From an uncultured Massilia sp. (GTDB lineage: Bacteria; Pseudomonadota; Gammaproteobacteria; Burkholderiales; Burkholderiaceae): a stretch of DNA of 64,000 nucleotides. Each line of letters begins with the position of its first letter. Positions within the stretch are counted from its first letter, which is position 1. Positions 34,185-45,038 of the stretch are shown here, piece after piece. The notes below the pieces were generated by a model, which was not told the DNA's origin, did not search any database, and saw nothing but the letters and a program-made list of their open reading frames with translations. The stretch is from contig CAMLMV010000037.1 of assembly GCA_946481275.1 (NCBI GenBank), positions 1 through 64,000 on the forward strand, written 5' to 3'. The position numbers and the translations under genes were made by a program.

Positions 34185-35881
34185 GGCTTCGTCTGTTTCT
34201 GCAACTGCTCCTGGTAGCGCTGGAACACCTCGAACCGCTTCTCGCGCCGCAGGATCTTCGACTGCGGATCGACCGTGACCGTCGCGTGCGGCGGCAGCGC
34301 GATGCTGCCGCGGCCGTCCGCCATCGGCAGGGTGACGATGCGCCCGTCCACGCGCACGTCGAGCGGCATCGGGAATGGCGTGTTGGCGGCCGTCTTCCAC
34401 GCGAGGTCCAGCGTGTCGCCGCGGCGGGTGGCCACGAGCTCGGGCAGGGCGGCCTGGTACATATAGGCCTGGAAGAACCAGCCGAGGTCGCGTCCGCTCG
34501 CGCGCTGGGCGATGGCGATGAACTCCGGCGTCGTCGCATAGCGCGGAGAGAACCGACCGGGGCGCGGGTCCGGCGTGCCGTACACGAGCTCGCGCACGGC
34601 GCGGAAGAAGGCGGCGTCGCCGATCAGGCCGCGCAAGGTGTGCAGCACGAGCGAGCCCTTCGTGTAGATGTCGCCGCCCGGACCGCCGCGCTTGAGGTCG
34701 TAGACGTCTTCCTCGCGCTTGTGCTTGCCCGAGACGAGCGGCGCCTTGTTGCGGATGCTCGCGCGCTGCTGCATCAGCGCGGCGAAATATTCCTGGTCGC
34801 CGTGCAGGTATTGCAGGTACAGCGGCTGCATGTACGAGCCGAGGCCCTCGTGCAGCCACATGTCGTCCCAGTCGGCATTCGTGAGCTGGTTGCCGAACCA
34901 TTCGTGGGCGAATTCGTGCTGCAGCAGGTCGTCGTAGCCGTACGGCGTCTTGACGTATTTGTTGCCGTAGGCGTTGATGGTCTGGTGCTCCATGCCCTTG
35001 TGCGGCGTCTCCACGACACCCATCTTTTCGTCGGCGAACGGGTAGGGTCCGATCGTCGATTCGAAGAAGTCCAGCATCTTCGGGAATTCCGAGAACAGGT
35101 CTCGCGCATGCGCCTTGTTCTGCGGCAGGTACCAGAACCGCAGCGGGATCGTATTGCCGTAGCGGCTGCGGTATTCGCCGGACAGCACCTCGTACGGGCC
35201 CACGTTGATGGCGATGCCGTAGGTGCTCGGGTACTTTGCGCGCCAGTGCCACGTGCGCCAGCCGTTGGCTTCCGTCATGCCGGTGGCCACGCCATTGCCC
35301 GCGGCCACGAGCGGCGCGGGCACGGTGATGTGTTCGTCGACGACCTTCGGCTTGCCCATGGGGTGGTCGATGCAGGGCCAGAACAGGTCGCAGCCTTCGC
35401 CTTCGACGGCGCTCGCGACCCACGGCTTGCCGTCCGGCGTGCGCGCCCACACGAAGCCGCCGTCCCACGGCGCCCGTTTCGCCACGTGCGGTTCGCCGTG
35501 GTACGTCACGCGGATCTTGATCTGCCGGCCCGGTTCCAGGCGCTGCGGCAAATCGATCGTCAGCTTGCCGTCCGGATTGCGCCACCGGTCGGCCGCGAGC
35601 GGCTGGCCGTCGACAGCGATGGCGTCGATCGGCAGGTTGCGGTCCAGGTCGAGCTCGATGCTGTCCAGCGGCGCGCTGGTGCTGAAGGTGAGCGTCGCGT
35701 CGCCGCGCAGGCTGCGGCTGTCCGGATCGATGCGCAGGCTCAGGTCGGCATGGTCGAACGACAGCGCCTGCTGCGCGCTACTCCGCTGGGCGCCCGAATT
35801 GACGGTGTAGTCGGTGAGGGCGGGCTGGCTGGCGCAGCCTGCCAGCAGGGCGCACAAGGCGGCGATGGCGGTTCTTTGCAT
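34181..35881 (-). CDS. M1 family metallopeptidase (lipoprotein)
   Basis: This 566-residue protein has a lipoprotein signal (MQRTAIAALCALLAGC). The M1 aminopeptidase core shows GMEHQTIN (variant of the GAMEN exopeptidase motif) and HEFAHEWFGN with the downstream Glu in WLHEGLGSY, forming HExxH-x18-E. A Tyr suited to transition-state binding lies in the GGDIYTKGSLVLH segment. The C-terminal part is beta-rich. The ATG at 35881 starts directly with the signal peptide; the open frame upstream is shadow. The stop shares CTAG with the convergent AlkD-like gene. It is probably an envelope-bound aminopeptidase. Confidence 0.92.
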   Translation of the reverse strand: MQRTAIAALCALLAGCASQPALTDYTVNSGAQRSSAQQALSFDHADLSLRIDPDSRSLRGDATLTFSTSAPLDSIELDLDRNLPIDAIAVDGQPLAADRWRNPDGKLTIDLPQRLEPGRQIKIRVTYHGEPHVAKRAPWDGGFVWARTPDGKPWVASAVEGEGCDLFWPCIDHPMGKPKVVDEHITVPAPLVAAGNGVATGMTEANGWRTWHWRAKYPSTYGIAINVGPYEVLSGEYRSRYGNTIPLRFWYLPQNKAHARDLFSEFPKMLDFFESTIGPYPFADEKMGVVETPHKGMEHQTINAYGNKYVKTPYGYDDLLQHEFAHEWFGNQLTNADWDDMWLHEGLGSYMQPLYLQYLHGDQEYFAALMQQRASIRNKAPLVSGKHKREEDVYDLKRGGPGGDIYTKGSLVLHTLRGLIGDAAFFRAVRELVYGTPDPRPGRFSPRYATTPEFIAIAQRASGRDLGWFFQAYMYQAALPELVATRRGDTLDLAWKTAANTPFPMPLDVRVDGRIVTLPMADGRGSIALPPHATVTVDPQSKILRREKRFEVFQRYQEQLQKQTKP

Positions 35882-35961
35882 GATGCTGGAATGTAGCACA
35901 GCGGAAACCGGCGCCACCCAAATCACGGCTGACGGATACTGCGCGGCGAGGAGGACCTTAC

Positions 35962-36552
35962 ATGAGCGACCTGGACATCGACATCGGCCGCACCGCCCTG
36001 GTGCTGATCGATTTGCAGAACAGTAATGTGAAACGCGACCTGGCGCCGTACACGGCCGAGCAGGTGGTGGGCAATTGCGTGCTGCTGTCGGGCGAAATGC
36101 GCGACCGCGGCGGCATGGTGATCTTCGTGCGCGTGCTCGTCGACGAGTTGCAGCTGCCGCCTGCCGACGCGCCGCTGCGCAAGCCGGGCACGCCCGCGCC
36201 GCCGCCGGACGCATCGCTACTGGCGCCGGACGCGCAGGTGCAGGCGCAGGACATCGTCGTGACGAAGCGCCAGTGGGGCGCCTTCTACGGCACGGAGCTG
36301 GACCAGCTGCTGCGCCGGCGCCGCATCAAGACCATCGTCCTCGGCGGCATCGCCACCAACTTCGGCGTCGAGTCGACGGCGCGCGCCGCGTTCGACCGCG
36401 GCTACGAGCTCGTCTTCGTCGAGGATGCGATGAGCAGCATGGCGGCGGACGCGCACCGGTTCGCCTGCGGGCACATCTTCCCCGTCATGGGGAAGGTGCG
36501 CTCGACGCGCCGTGTGATCGACGCGCTGCAGGCGGGGACGGGGGACGCCTGA
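35962..36552 (+). CDS. Isochorismatase-fold protein lacking the canonical cysteine
   Basis: This 196-residue protein has the isochorismatase-like (cysteine hydrolase) fold: Asp17 in LVLIDLQN, Lys102 in VTKRQWGAF, and the GGIATNFGVESTARAAFDRGY block written in two halves (GGIATNFGVESTAR, AAFDRGY). The position normally held by the catalytic Cys is Gly135. From memory, similar variants (TNFGVESTAR or TNIGVESTAR) occur in a YecD-like branch, so this is a family feature and not necessarily a defect. A GAGGAGG ribosome site precedes the ATG. The substrate is unknown. Confidence 0.88.
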   Translation: MSDLDIDIGRTALVLIDLQNSNVKRDLAPYTAEQVVGNCVLLSGEMRDRGGMVIFVRVLVDELQLPPADAPLRKPGTPAPPPDASLLAPDAQVQAQDIVVTKRQWGAFYGTELDQLLRRRRIKTIVLGGIATNFGVESTARAAFDRGYELVFVEDAMSSMAADAHRFACGHIFPVMGKVRSTRRVIDALQAGTGDA

Positions 36553-36554
36553 CG

Positions 36555-36803
36555 TTACTTGCGCGGCGCCGGCTGCGGGTTGTTTGCAGCCTGCGCCTGC
36601 CGTTGCCGCTCCTTCTCCTGCTTCTTGGCCATGTGGTGGCCGATGGCACAGCCGGCAGCCGCGCCCAGCAGGCCATGCTTGCCGGCCACGTGCCCGCCGA
36701 CGCCGCCGACGATGGCGCCTTTCACGCAGCTGGGTTTTGCATGGGCGATGCCCGTCGAGGCGAGCGAGAGCATCAGGGTTGCGGCGATGAGTTGGATTTT
36801 CAT
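36555..36803 (-). CDS. Small periplasmic glycine-zipper protein
   Basis: This 82-residue protein has a signal peptide (MKIQLIAATLMLSLASTGIAHA). A Gly-rich hydrophobic stretch (CVKGAIVGGVGGHVAGKHG, then LLGAAAGCAIGHHMAKK) has glycine-zipper spacing, which often inserts in or lines the outer membrane. The tail is charged and Gln-rich (EKERQRQAQAANNPQPAPRK). The ATG at 36803 has AGGACTT upstream. The convergent isochorismatase gene ends 2 nt away. The function is unknown. Confidence 0.82.
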   Translation of the reverse strand: MKIQLIAATLMLSLASTGIAHAKPSCVKGAIVGGVGGHVAGKHGLLGAAAGCAIGHHMAKKQEKERQRQAQAANNPQPAPRK

Positions 36804-36838
36804 AAGTCCTCCATGACAGTTCATGGAGGACAGTGTGG

Positions 36839-37867
<1,029 letters not shown>

Positions 37868-37970
37868 CGCCTCATGATACGCCGATCGAATTTTTCGCGT
37901 GCGCCACGGTCCGGATCGGCATATGATGGCCTGTTGAACAATGTCTCCAGGGCATCATCCCTTGTCCAAT

Positions 37971-39179
37971 ATGCGTATTTACCCGCTTCTTGCGGCCGCC
38001 GGCATCGCCGTGCTTGCCGCCGGCTGCGCCCTGCCGGGCCGTGCACCGCGCGCGCCCGCGGCCGACGTCCCCCGGCTCGACGTGAGCCGCTTCCCGCAGA
38101 TCGACGCGGCCATCGAGGACGCCATCGATGCACACAAGCTGCCCGGCGCCGTGTTCCACCTGGAGCACGAGGACGCCGTCTACGAACGCGCCTACGGCCG
38201 CCTGACCTATGAACCGGATGCGGCGCCGGTCACGACGGCGACGACGTTCGACGCCGCGTCGCTGACGAAGGTGCTGGCCACGGCGCCGTCCGTGCTGATC
38301 CTGGCCGAGCAGGGGCGCATCGGCCTGGACGACAAGCTCGTCAAGTACTTTCCCGACTGTGGAAAGGGCGGCAAGGAAACGATCACGATCCGGCAATTGC
38401 TCACGCACAGTTCGGGACTGCCCGCCGGGCTGCCGGCCGACCCCGCGTGGAAAGGCGGCGTGGCCGCGCACAAGCTTGCGTGCGACCAGGCCGTCACGCA
38501 TGCGCCGGGCACGTTCTTCCGTTATTCCGACATCAATTACGTGCTGCTGGGCCAGGTCGTCGAAAAGGTCACGGGCACGCCGCTGGACGACTACGCGCAG
38601 TCCCACATCTACGCGCCGCTGGGCATGCGCAACACGGGCTATCTGCCGCTGCGCCGGGTCGACGTCGAGACGATCGCGCCGACCCAGGTGGGCAGCGACG
38701 ACGGGAAGGGCGCGCACGGCGACCTCGACCCAGGGCAGCTGCTGCGCGGCGTCGTGCACGACCCGACGGTGCGCCGCATGGGTGGCGTGGCGGGCTCGGC
38801 CGGCGTGTTCACGACCGTCGGCGACGTGGCCCGCTTCGCCCGCATGCTGCTGGCGGGCGGCGTGCTGGACGGCGTACGCATCCTGAGCCCGGACAGCGTG
38901 CGCCTGCTGACGACGGTGCAATCGCCGCAAGGCCTGGCGAAGCGCGGCCTCGGCATGGACATCGACTCGCCGTACGCCAAACGCCCGCGCGGCACCGTGT
39001 ATCCGGTCGGCAGCTATGGTCATACCGGGTTCACCGGCTGCATCCTGTGGGTGGATCCGCGGTCGAAGTCGTTCTACGTGTTCCTGTCCAACCGCGTTTA
39101 TCCGGACGACAAGAGCAACATCCTCGACCTGTACACGCGGATGGGTACGCTTGCGGCGCAGGCGGCCGGGGCCGACTGA
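37971..39179 (+). CDS. Serine hydrolase (beta-lactamase/class C family), lipoprotein
   Basis: This 402-residue protein has a lipoprotein signal with lipidated Cys19 (GIAVLAAGC). The class C beta-lactamase/penicillin-binding fold shows catalytic Ser97 and Lys100 in AASLTK, a YSDINY motif in the place of YxN, and HTGFTG in the place of KTG. Relatives include esterases and D-aminopeptidases as well as beta-lactamases, so resistance should not be assumed. The ATG at 37971 is chosen because the signal peptide begins there. Confidence 0.9.
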   Translation: MRIYPLLAAAGIAVLAAGCALPGRAPRAPAADVPRLDVSRFPQIDAAIEDAIDAHKLPGAVFHLEHEDAVYERAYGRLTYEPDAAPVTTATTFDAASLTKVLATAPSVLILAEQGRIGLDDKLVKYFPDCGKGGKETITIRQLLTHSSGLPAGLPADPAWKGGVAAHKLACDQAVTHAPGTFFRYSDINYVLLGQVVEKVTGTPLDDYAQSHIYAPLGMRNTGYLPLRRVDVETIAPTQVGSDDGKGAHGDLDPGQLLRGVVHDPTVRRMGGVAGSAGVFTTVGDVARFARMLLAGGVLDGVRILSPDSVRLLTTVQSPQGLAKRGLGMDIDSPYAKRPRGTVYPVGSYGHTGFTGCILWVDPRSKSFYVFLSNRVYPDDKSNILDLYTRMGTLAAQAAGAD

Positions 39180-39303
39180 TTTTTGTTTCCGCGCGGCTAA
39201 CGCGCGCACCCTTCATGGCGATGTCTTTAAACTCCGCCTCCACAGTATCTTCTTGATATTGCAGAGCTTTTTTGCCCCAAATCCATTCTCTGAGGAGAAA
39301 GAC

Positions 39304-39963
39304 ATGAAAATGAATAAGTTACTGAAGGGCCTGCTGGGTGCTGCCGTCACGGTGGCGATGTTCGGTACGGTGAACGCGCAGGCGCAGACCGGCTCGTCGT
39401 CGGGCAGCAGCGCGACCGCGCAGGATCAGTCGGCGTCGGGCAGCTCGACCACCAAGAAACACACCAAGAAGAAACACCATAAGAAGAGCAACGCCGGCAG
39501 CTCGAGCACCGGTGCGAGCGGCAGCAGCGGTTCCACCAGCAGCGGTTCGTCGTCGAGCGGCAGCCAGGATACCCAGGGCACCTCGGGCTCGTCGGGTAGC
39601 ATGGGCACCGGCACCGGCACCAGCGGCGGCAGCGGTACGTCGGGCAGCATGGGTACCGGCACCGGCGGCAGCATGGGCACGGGCACCGGCACGACCACGC
39701 CGCCGACCGGCACCGGCACCGGCACCGGTTCGAGCGGCTCGAGCGGCGCGACCGGCACCACCGGTTCCGGCTCGTCGGGCACCAGCGGCATGAGCGGCAG
39801 CACCGGCGCCAGCGGCACCGGCCTGTCCGGTTCGAGCGGCATGAGCGGCACGGGTTCCGGCTCGGGCACGGGCACCAGCGCGACCGGCACGGGCGCAGCG
39901 GGCACCGGCACCAGCTCCAGCACCACCAGCGGCAGCCAGGGCACCGGCAGCCGCGGCTACTGA
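39304..39963 (+). CDS. Secreted Gly/Ser/Thr low-complexity protein
   Basis: This 219-residue protein has a signal peptide (MKMNKLLKGLLGAAVTVAMFGTVNAQA). After a short Ser-rich part it has a basic patch of Lys and His (TTKKHTKKKHHKKSN). About 155 residues then consist almost only of Gly, Ser and Thr (GSGTSG, MGTGTGT, SGMSGSTGASG). It probably lacks a folded core, and could be a surface, matrix or protective disordered protein; I do not recognise it. A GAGGAGA ribosome site precedes the ATG, and a strong terminator follows the stop. Tandem GGCACC-type codons could make its length variable. Confidence 0.85.
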   Translation: MKMNKLLKGLLGAAVTVAMFGTVNAQAQTGSSSGSSATAQDQSASGSSTTKKHTKKKHHKKSNAGSSSTGASGSSGSTSSGSSSSGSQDTQGTSGSSGSMGTGTGTSGGSGTSGSMGTGTGGSMGTGTGTTTPPTGTGTGTGSSGSSGATGTTGSGSSGTSGMSGSTGASGTGLSGSSGMSGTGSGSGTGTSATGTGAAGTGTSSSTTSGSQGTGSRGY

Positions 39964-39984
39964 TCGCTCCGCTCCACAATGAAG

Positions 39985-40011
39985 CGCCAGCCTGCGGGCT
40001 GGCGTTTTTTT
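39985..40011 (+). terminator. Rho-independent terminator of the low-complexity gene
   Basis: CGCCAGCC (39985-39992) and GGCTGGCG (39997-40004) form a perfect 8-bp GC-rich stem with a 4-nt loop, followed by seven T residues (40005-40011). It lies 22 nt after the stop of the low-complexity secreted protein. Confidence 0.9.
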
Positions 40012-40039
40012 GCTGCCTTTGCCTCGCCGTTGGTATAAC
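40010..40039 (+). promoter_or_regulatory. Possible promoter for the sialate O-acetylesterase gene
   Basis: TTGCTG at 40010-40015 and TATAAC at 40034-40039 have 18-nt spacing, 59 nt before the start codon. The -35 box overlaps the last bases of the upstream terminator's T tract. The match is moderate. Confidence 0.35.
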
Positions 40040-40098
40040 ATCATTTCCTAAGAAAAAATGAAAAGCGCAAACATCTGCGCCAACAACGACGAGGAAAG

Positions 40099-42060
40099 AT
40101 GATGGAGACTACGAAGATGGCCGCACGCCTGCTGGCGCTCGCGGCGGCAAGCGCCTGCCTGCCGGGGCAGGCGGCCGAACTGGGCCTGGCCCGTATTTTT
40201 GCCGACCACGCGGTCCTGCAGCGCGACCAGCCGATTGCCGTGTGGGGCACGGCCGGCGCCGGCAGCAAGGTGAGCGTCACGCTGGGCGGACGCACCGTGA
40301 ACGGCACCGCCGATGCGCGCGGCAAGTGGAAGGCACAATTGCCGCCGCAGCCGGCCGGCGGACCGTACACGCTGACGGTCGCCTCGGGCGGCCAGACGGT
40401 CAGCCGCACCGACATCCTCGTCGGCGACGTCTACCTGTGCTCGGGCCAGTCGAACATGGAATTCGCCGTGCACAACGCGACCAACGCGTGGTCCACGACC
40501 ATGACGGCGGCCAATGACCGCATCCGTTTCCTGAACGTGGAAAAGAACAGCACGGCGGCGCCGCAGGATGAACTCAAGGGCCCGGTCGCGTGGAAGGTCG
40601 CGGGGCCGGACACCATCGGCGACGCCTCGGCCGTCTGCTATTTCATGGCGCGCTCGCTGCAGGGCAGCTACAAGGTGCCCGTCGGCTTCGTCAACGCGAG
40701 CTGGGGCGGCACGACGATCCAGGGCTGGATCGGCGGGGAATCGCTGCGCACTGTGAGCGACTACACGGCCGGCGTCGACGCCGTCAAGCAGTACGGCGCC
40801 GACCCGGTGGCCGGCATGCGCGCCGAGGACGCCCGCAACGAGGCCTGGTGGACGGCGCACGACCCGGCGGCCGCCGCGCAGCGTGCGTGGATCGCGCCGG
40901 ACTTCGACGACAGCGCATGGCCCACCGTCACGCCGACCGGATCGTGGAAGGACAGCGGCGTGGCCGGCTTCAAGGACTTCGATGGTGTCGCGTGGTATCG
41001 CACGACGATCACCCTGACGGAAGCGCAGGCAAAGGCCGCGAACGCGGTGCACCTGGGCCCCGTCGACACGTACGACACGACGTGGGTCAACGGCGTGCGC
41101 GTGGGCGGCGTCAGCACGGGATGGATGTGGCGCGACTACGACGTGCCGGCGGGCGTGTTCAAGCCGGGCCGCAACGTGATCGCGATGCGCGTGCTGAGCG
41201 GCGGCCAGGGCGGCGGCCTGTCGGGACCGGTGGACAAGCGCAGCATCGGACTCGCGGACGGCCAGGCGATCCCGCTGCCGGCCGCGTGGAAGGTCCAGCG
41301 CGGCGGCGCCATGAAAGGCCAGTCCGTGCCGCCGGCGCCGTGGTCCGTGCCGACGAGCCTGACCACGCTGTACAACGGCATGATCGCGCCGCTGGTCGGC
41401 TATAAATTCAAGCTGGCGGCGTGGTACCAGGGCGAATCGAACGCCGGCGCGGCGCAGGAATACCGCACGCTGCTGCCGCTGCTGATGCGCGACTGGCGCC
41501 AGCGCTTCGGCCAGCCGGCACTCCCGTTCTTCGTCGTGCAACTGACGTCGTATGGCTCGCCCGCGAAGACGCCCGGCCAGTCCGGCTGGGCCGAGCTGCG
41601 CGACGCGCAGGCGGCCGCGGTGGCGAACGACCCGCACGCGGGCCTGGCCGTCACGATCGACGTGGGCGACCGCTTCGACATCCACCCGACGCAGAAGACG
41701 CTCGTCGGCGAACGCCTCGCGCGCGCGGCGCGCGCCGTCGCGTACGGCGAAAAGACGATCCCCGGCAGCCCGACGGCCGTGTCGGCGCAGCGCAAGGGCG
41801 GCGACATCGTCGTGACGTTCAAGGATACGGGCGGCGGCCTGGCGACGTATTCGTCCGACCGCGCCAACGCGTTCGAGGTGTGCGCGGGCGCGACGTGCCG
41901 CTACGCGGAGGCGCGTGCTGTCGGCGACACCGTTGTCCTGCCGGGCGCCGGCACGCAAGACGTCACGCGCGTGCGCTACGCGTGGGCCGACGCGCCGTTC
42001 GTGAACCTGTTCGGCGCGGACGACCTGCCGGCCGCGCCGTTCCAGCTCGACGTCAAGTGA
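40099..42060 (+). CDS. Sialate O-acetylesterase family protein (SASA)
   Basis: This 653-residue secreted enzyme has a signal peptide (cut after about residue 26, CLPGQAA). It carries SGNH-type esterase blocks: the nucleophile in CSGQSNMEF (Ser118), Gly/Asn blocks at VNASWGGTTIQ and WYQGESNAG, and the DIHPTQK His block. An inserted beta-sandwich (about 250-370) contains a jelly-roll-like segment (FDDSAWPTVTPTGSW), common in the family. Substrates may be O-acetylated sialic acid or other acetylated sugars. GAGGAAAG lies 1-2 nt before the first ATG and about 4 nt before the second at 40102. Confidence 0.9.
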   Translation: MMETTKMAARLLALAAASACLPGQAAELGLARIFADHAVLQRDQPIAVWGTAGAGSKVSVTLGGRTVNGTADARGKWKAQLPPQPAGGPYTLTVASGGQTVSRTDILVGDVYLCSGQSNMEFAVHNATNAWSTTMTAANDRIRFLNVEKNSTAAPQDELKGPVAWKVAGPDTIGDASAVCYFMARSLQGSYKVPVGFVNASWGGTTIQGWIGGESLRTVSDYTAGVDAVKQYGADPVAGMRAEDARNEAWWTAHDPAAAAQRAWIAPDFDDSAWPTVTPTGSWKDSGVAGFKDFDGVAWYRTTITLTEAQAKAANAVHLGPVDTYDTTWVNGVRVGGVSTGWMWRDYDVPAGVFKPGRNVIAMRVLSGGQGGGLSGPVDKRSIGLADGQAIPLPAAWKVQRGGAMKGQSVPPAPWSVPTSLTTLYNGMIAPLVGYKFKLAAWYQGESNAGAAQEYRTLLPLLMRDWRQRFGQPALPFFVVQLTSYGSPAKTPGQSGWAELRDAQAAAVANDPHAGLAVTIDVGDRFDIHPTQKTLVGERLARAARAVAYGEKTIPGSPTAVSAQRKGGDIVVTFKDTGGGLATYSSDRANAFEVCAGATCRYAEARAVGDTVVLPGAGTQDVTRVRYAWADAPFVNLFGADDLPAAPFQLDVK

Positions 42061-42061
42061 A

Positions 42062-42991
42062 TCAGCTGAGCCGGTAGTTTTCCGGCTGCAGCGGGGGCGG
42101 CAGGTCGCGGTCGCCCAGTGCGGTGCGCAGGTCGATCTCGATCGTGCGGCACAGGGCCTCGAGCGGCAGGCCGTTGTCGGACGCGCGGAAGGGTTCCTCG
42201 AGCTCGTCGCCGAGGGCGTCCAGGCCGAAGAAGGTGTAGGCCACGATGGCCGAGACGAGGGGCGTCAGGTAGCCGATCGTGTCCACGAGGCCGAACGGCA
42301 ACAGGAAGCAATACAGGTACGCCGTGCGGTGCAGCAGCAGGGTGTATGAAAACGGGATCGGCGTGCCGCGGATGCGCTCGCACGACGCGGCCACCGCCGT
42401 CATCGCCGAGAAGCTCGCGTCGATGGACGGTGCGAGGCAGGCGTCCAGGCGGCCCGTGCGCAGGCAGGTACCAAGGTCGGCGCCCATTTCCAGCATCAGT
42501 GCGTACGGCAGGTTCGGCTGCGTGCGCATGCGTTCCCATTCGGCGGGTGCGATCCAGGGCGCGACGTCGGCGTTGCCGTCGGTGTCGCCGCGCAGGCGGT
42601 GGCGCAGCGCGTGTGCGTACGCGATGGCGCGGCGGATGATGCGAACATGCGGATCGTCGGCGTCGTGATGACCGGGCGCGACGAGCGACAGGCACTGGCG
42701 CGCGAGGCTGCGGCTGCGCAGTATCAGTTCTCCCCACTGCTTGCGGCCTTCCCAGTAGCGGTCGTAGGCGGCGTTGTTGCGGAAGCCGAGGAAGATCGCG
42801 AGGGGAAGCCCCATCAGTGTGAACGGCGTCGTCGTGAAATGCAGCTTGTGGTGGCCGAACTGGCCATCGGTCCAGGTGACGACGACTGCCAGCAGCGTAC
42901 TGACCGCGAGGTGCATCCAGATGCGCGGCAGGATCGACCCGCGCATGATGAAGAACAGGCGCAGGGCCGAGGGGCGGTCGCGAACGATCAT
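42062..42991 (-). CDS. Bestrophin family ion channel protein (UPF0187)
   Basis: This protein of about 309 residues has the bestrophin pattern: MIVRDRPSALRLFFIMRGSILPRIW at its start (in two parts), GLPLAIFLGFRNNAAYDRYWEGRKQWG with the FRNN signature, and a late block with PFSYTLLLHRTAYLYC, LPFG and FFGLDALGDELEEPF. Bestrophins are pentameric anion or cation channels in the inner membrane. I chose the ATG at 42991 because homologues begin MIVR. In-frame ATGs at 43021-43027 are also possible, and none has a convincing ribosome site. Confidence 0.85.
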   Translation of the reverse strand: MIVRDRPSALRLFFIMRGSILPRIWMHLAVSTLLAVVVTWTDGQFGHHKLHFTTTPFTLMGLPLAIFLGFRNNAAYDRYWEGRKQWGELILRSRSLARQCLSLVAPGHHDADDPHVRIIRRAIAYAHALRHRLRGDTDGNADVAPWIAPAEWERMRTQPNLPYALMLEMGADLGTCLRTGRLDACLAPSIDASFSAMTAVAASCERIRGTPIPFSYTLLLHRTAYLYCFLLPFGLVDTIGYLTPLVSAIVAYTFFGLDALGDELEEPFRASDNGLPLEALCRTIEIDLRTALGDRDLPPPLQPENYRLS

Positions 42992-43105
42992 GTTTTGGAT
43001 GTGGAGGATGCTTCGATGCATCATCATAAACCGGCCGCGTCCCGTGTGCCGCGGTGGCCATAAAACGGTTATCGTCACGGCCATCGACTGTCACGGGGGA
43101 CCGCG

Positions 43106-44090
<985 letters not shown>

Positions 44091-44101
<11 letters not shown>

Positions 44102-45038
44102 CCGCCCAGCTCCTCAATCCATCGATCGCCTCTTCCTTCAGCTTGGCCTCGATCTCGATCCACGGCGCCTCCACATACGCCGCCGGCATCGTCGTGATCA
44201 GGTCAGCGTGCTGGCGATCGTTGAATCCATCGCGCCCGTTCGAGATGTGGACGACCTGGTGCTCGGGCACGGGCCACGTCGCGCGCGCCGCGGCGAGCAT
44301 CGCGGCCACGCTCGGGTCGTCGTAGCTGGCGAGCTTGTCGTGCACGATGTGGTGGTGCGCGTCGAACACCATCGGCACGCCGGCGTGCACGCACACGTCG
44401 TGGATCTCGGCCGCGCCGTATGAGTATTCATCGTTCTCCAGGCACAGGCGCAGGCGGATCGCATCGGGGAGTGCGCGGATGCGCTCGACCAGCGCGTCGC
44501 TGCGGTTGGCCTTGCCGCCGTGGATCTCGAGCAGCGCCCACGGCGAGCGTGGTTGCTCCAGCAAGTCCATGAGGTCGGCGTGCATCTGCAGGATCTTGAC
44601 GCTGTTGGCGACGACGTCGGGCGAGTCGGAACTGAGCACGACGAACTGGTCCGGATGCATCACGAGGCGCAGCCCGAGTTCCGTCGCGCGCCGGCCCGTG
44701 CGCGCGAGCGCGGGCGCGAGGGGCTGCATCACGGCGCGGCCGATGTCCTCGTCGAAGAACGGAAAGATCGACGACGGGATGCGGTACAGGCGGATGCCGT
44801 TGCGGCGGCAGAATTGCAGCGCGCCGTCCAGCGTCTGCAGGTTGTCGCGGTAGATGTCGTCGAGCAGCTTGCGCTGGCCGTCGTCCGACTGCTCCAGCAG
44901 GCGCTTGCGCGTCACGGTGCGGTAGCGGATGTCTTTCGAGACGGTGATGCAGACGAGGCCGAGCTGGGGCGGGGACGAGACAGGCATGGACGAAGCGGGC
45001 GCGTTGACGTTGGAGCCATGGTCCCCCGATCCACCCAT
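44091..45038 (-). CDS. uvsE: UV damage DNA endonuclease UvsE
   Basis: This protein cuts DNA 5' of UV photoproducts and some other lesions as an alternative to nucleotide excision repair. It has the UvdE/UvsE TIM-barrel pattern: [69 protein letters not shown] with metal ligands, and FDAHHHIVH. Two starts are possible: the ATG at 45038 (315 residues) and the ATG at 44987 (298 residues). The first 17 residues are unlike the family, so 44987 may be the real start. The 3' end overlaps the aldo/keto reductase gene by 11 nt. Confidence 0.9.

Noticed and set aside
37971..39179. Beta-lactamase antibiotic-resistance call
   Set aside because: The protein has the class C fold, but YSD and HTG variants fit esterase or peptidase relatives as well; resistance cannot be inferred.
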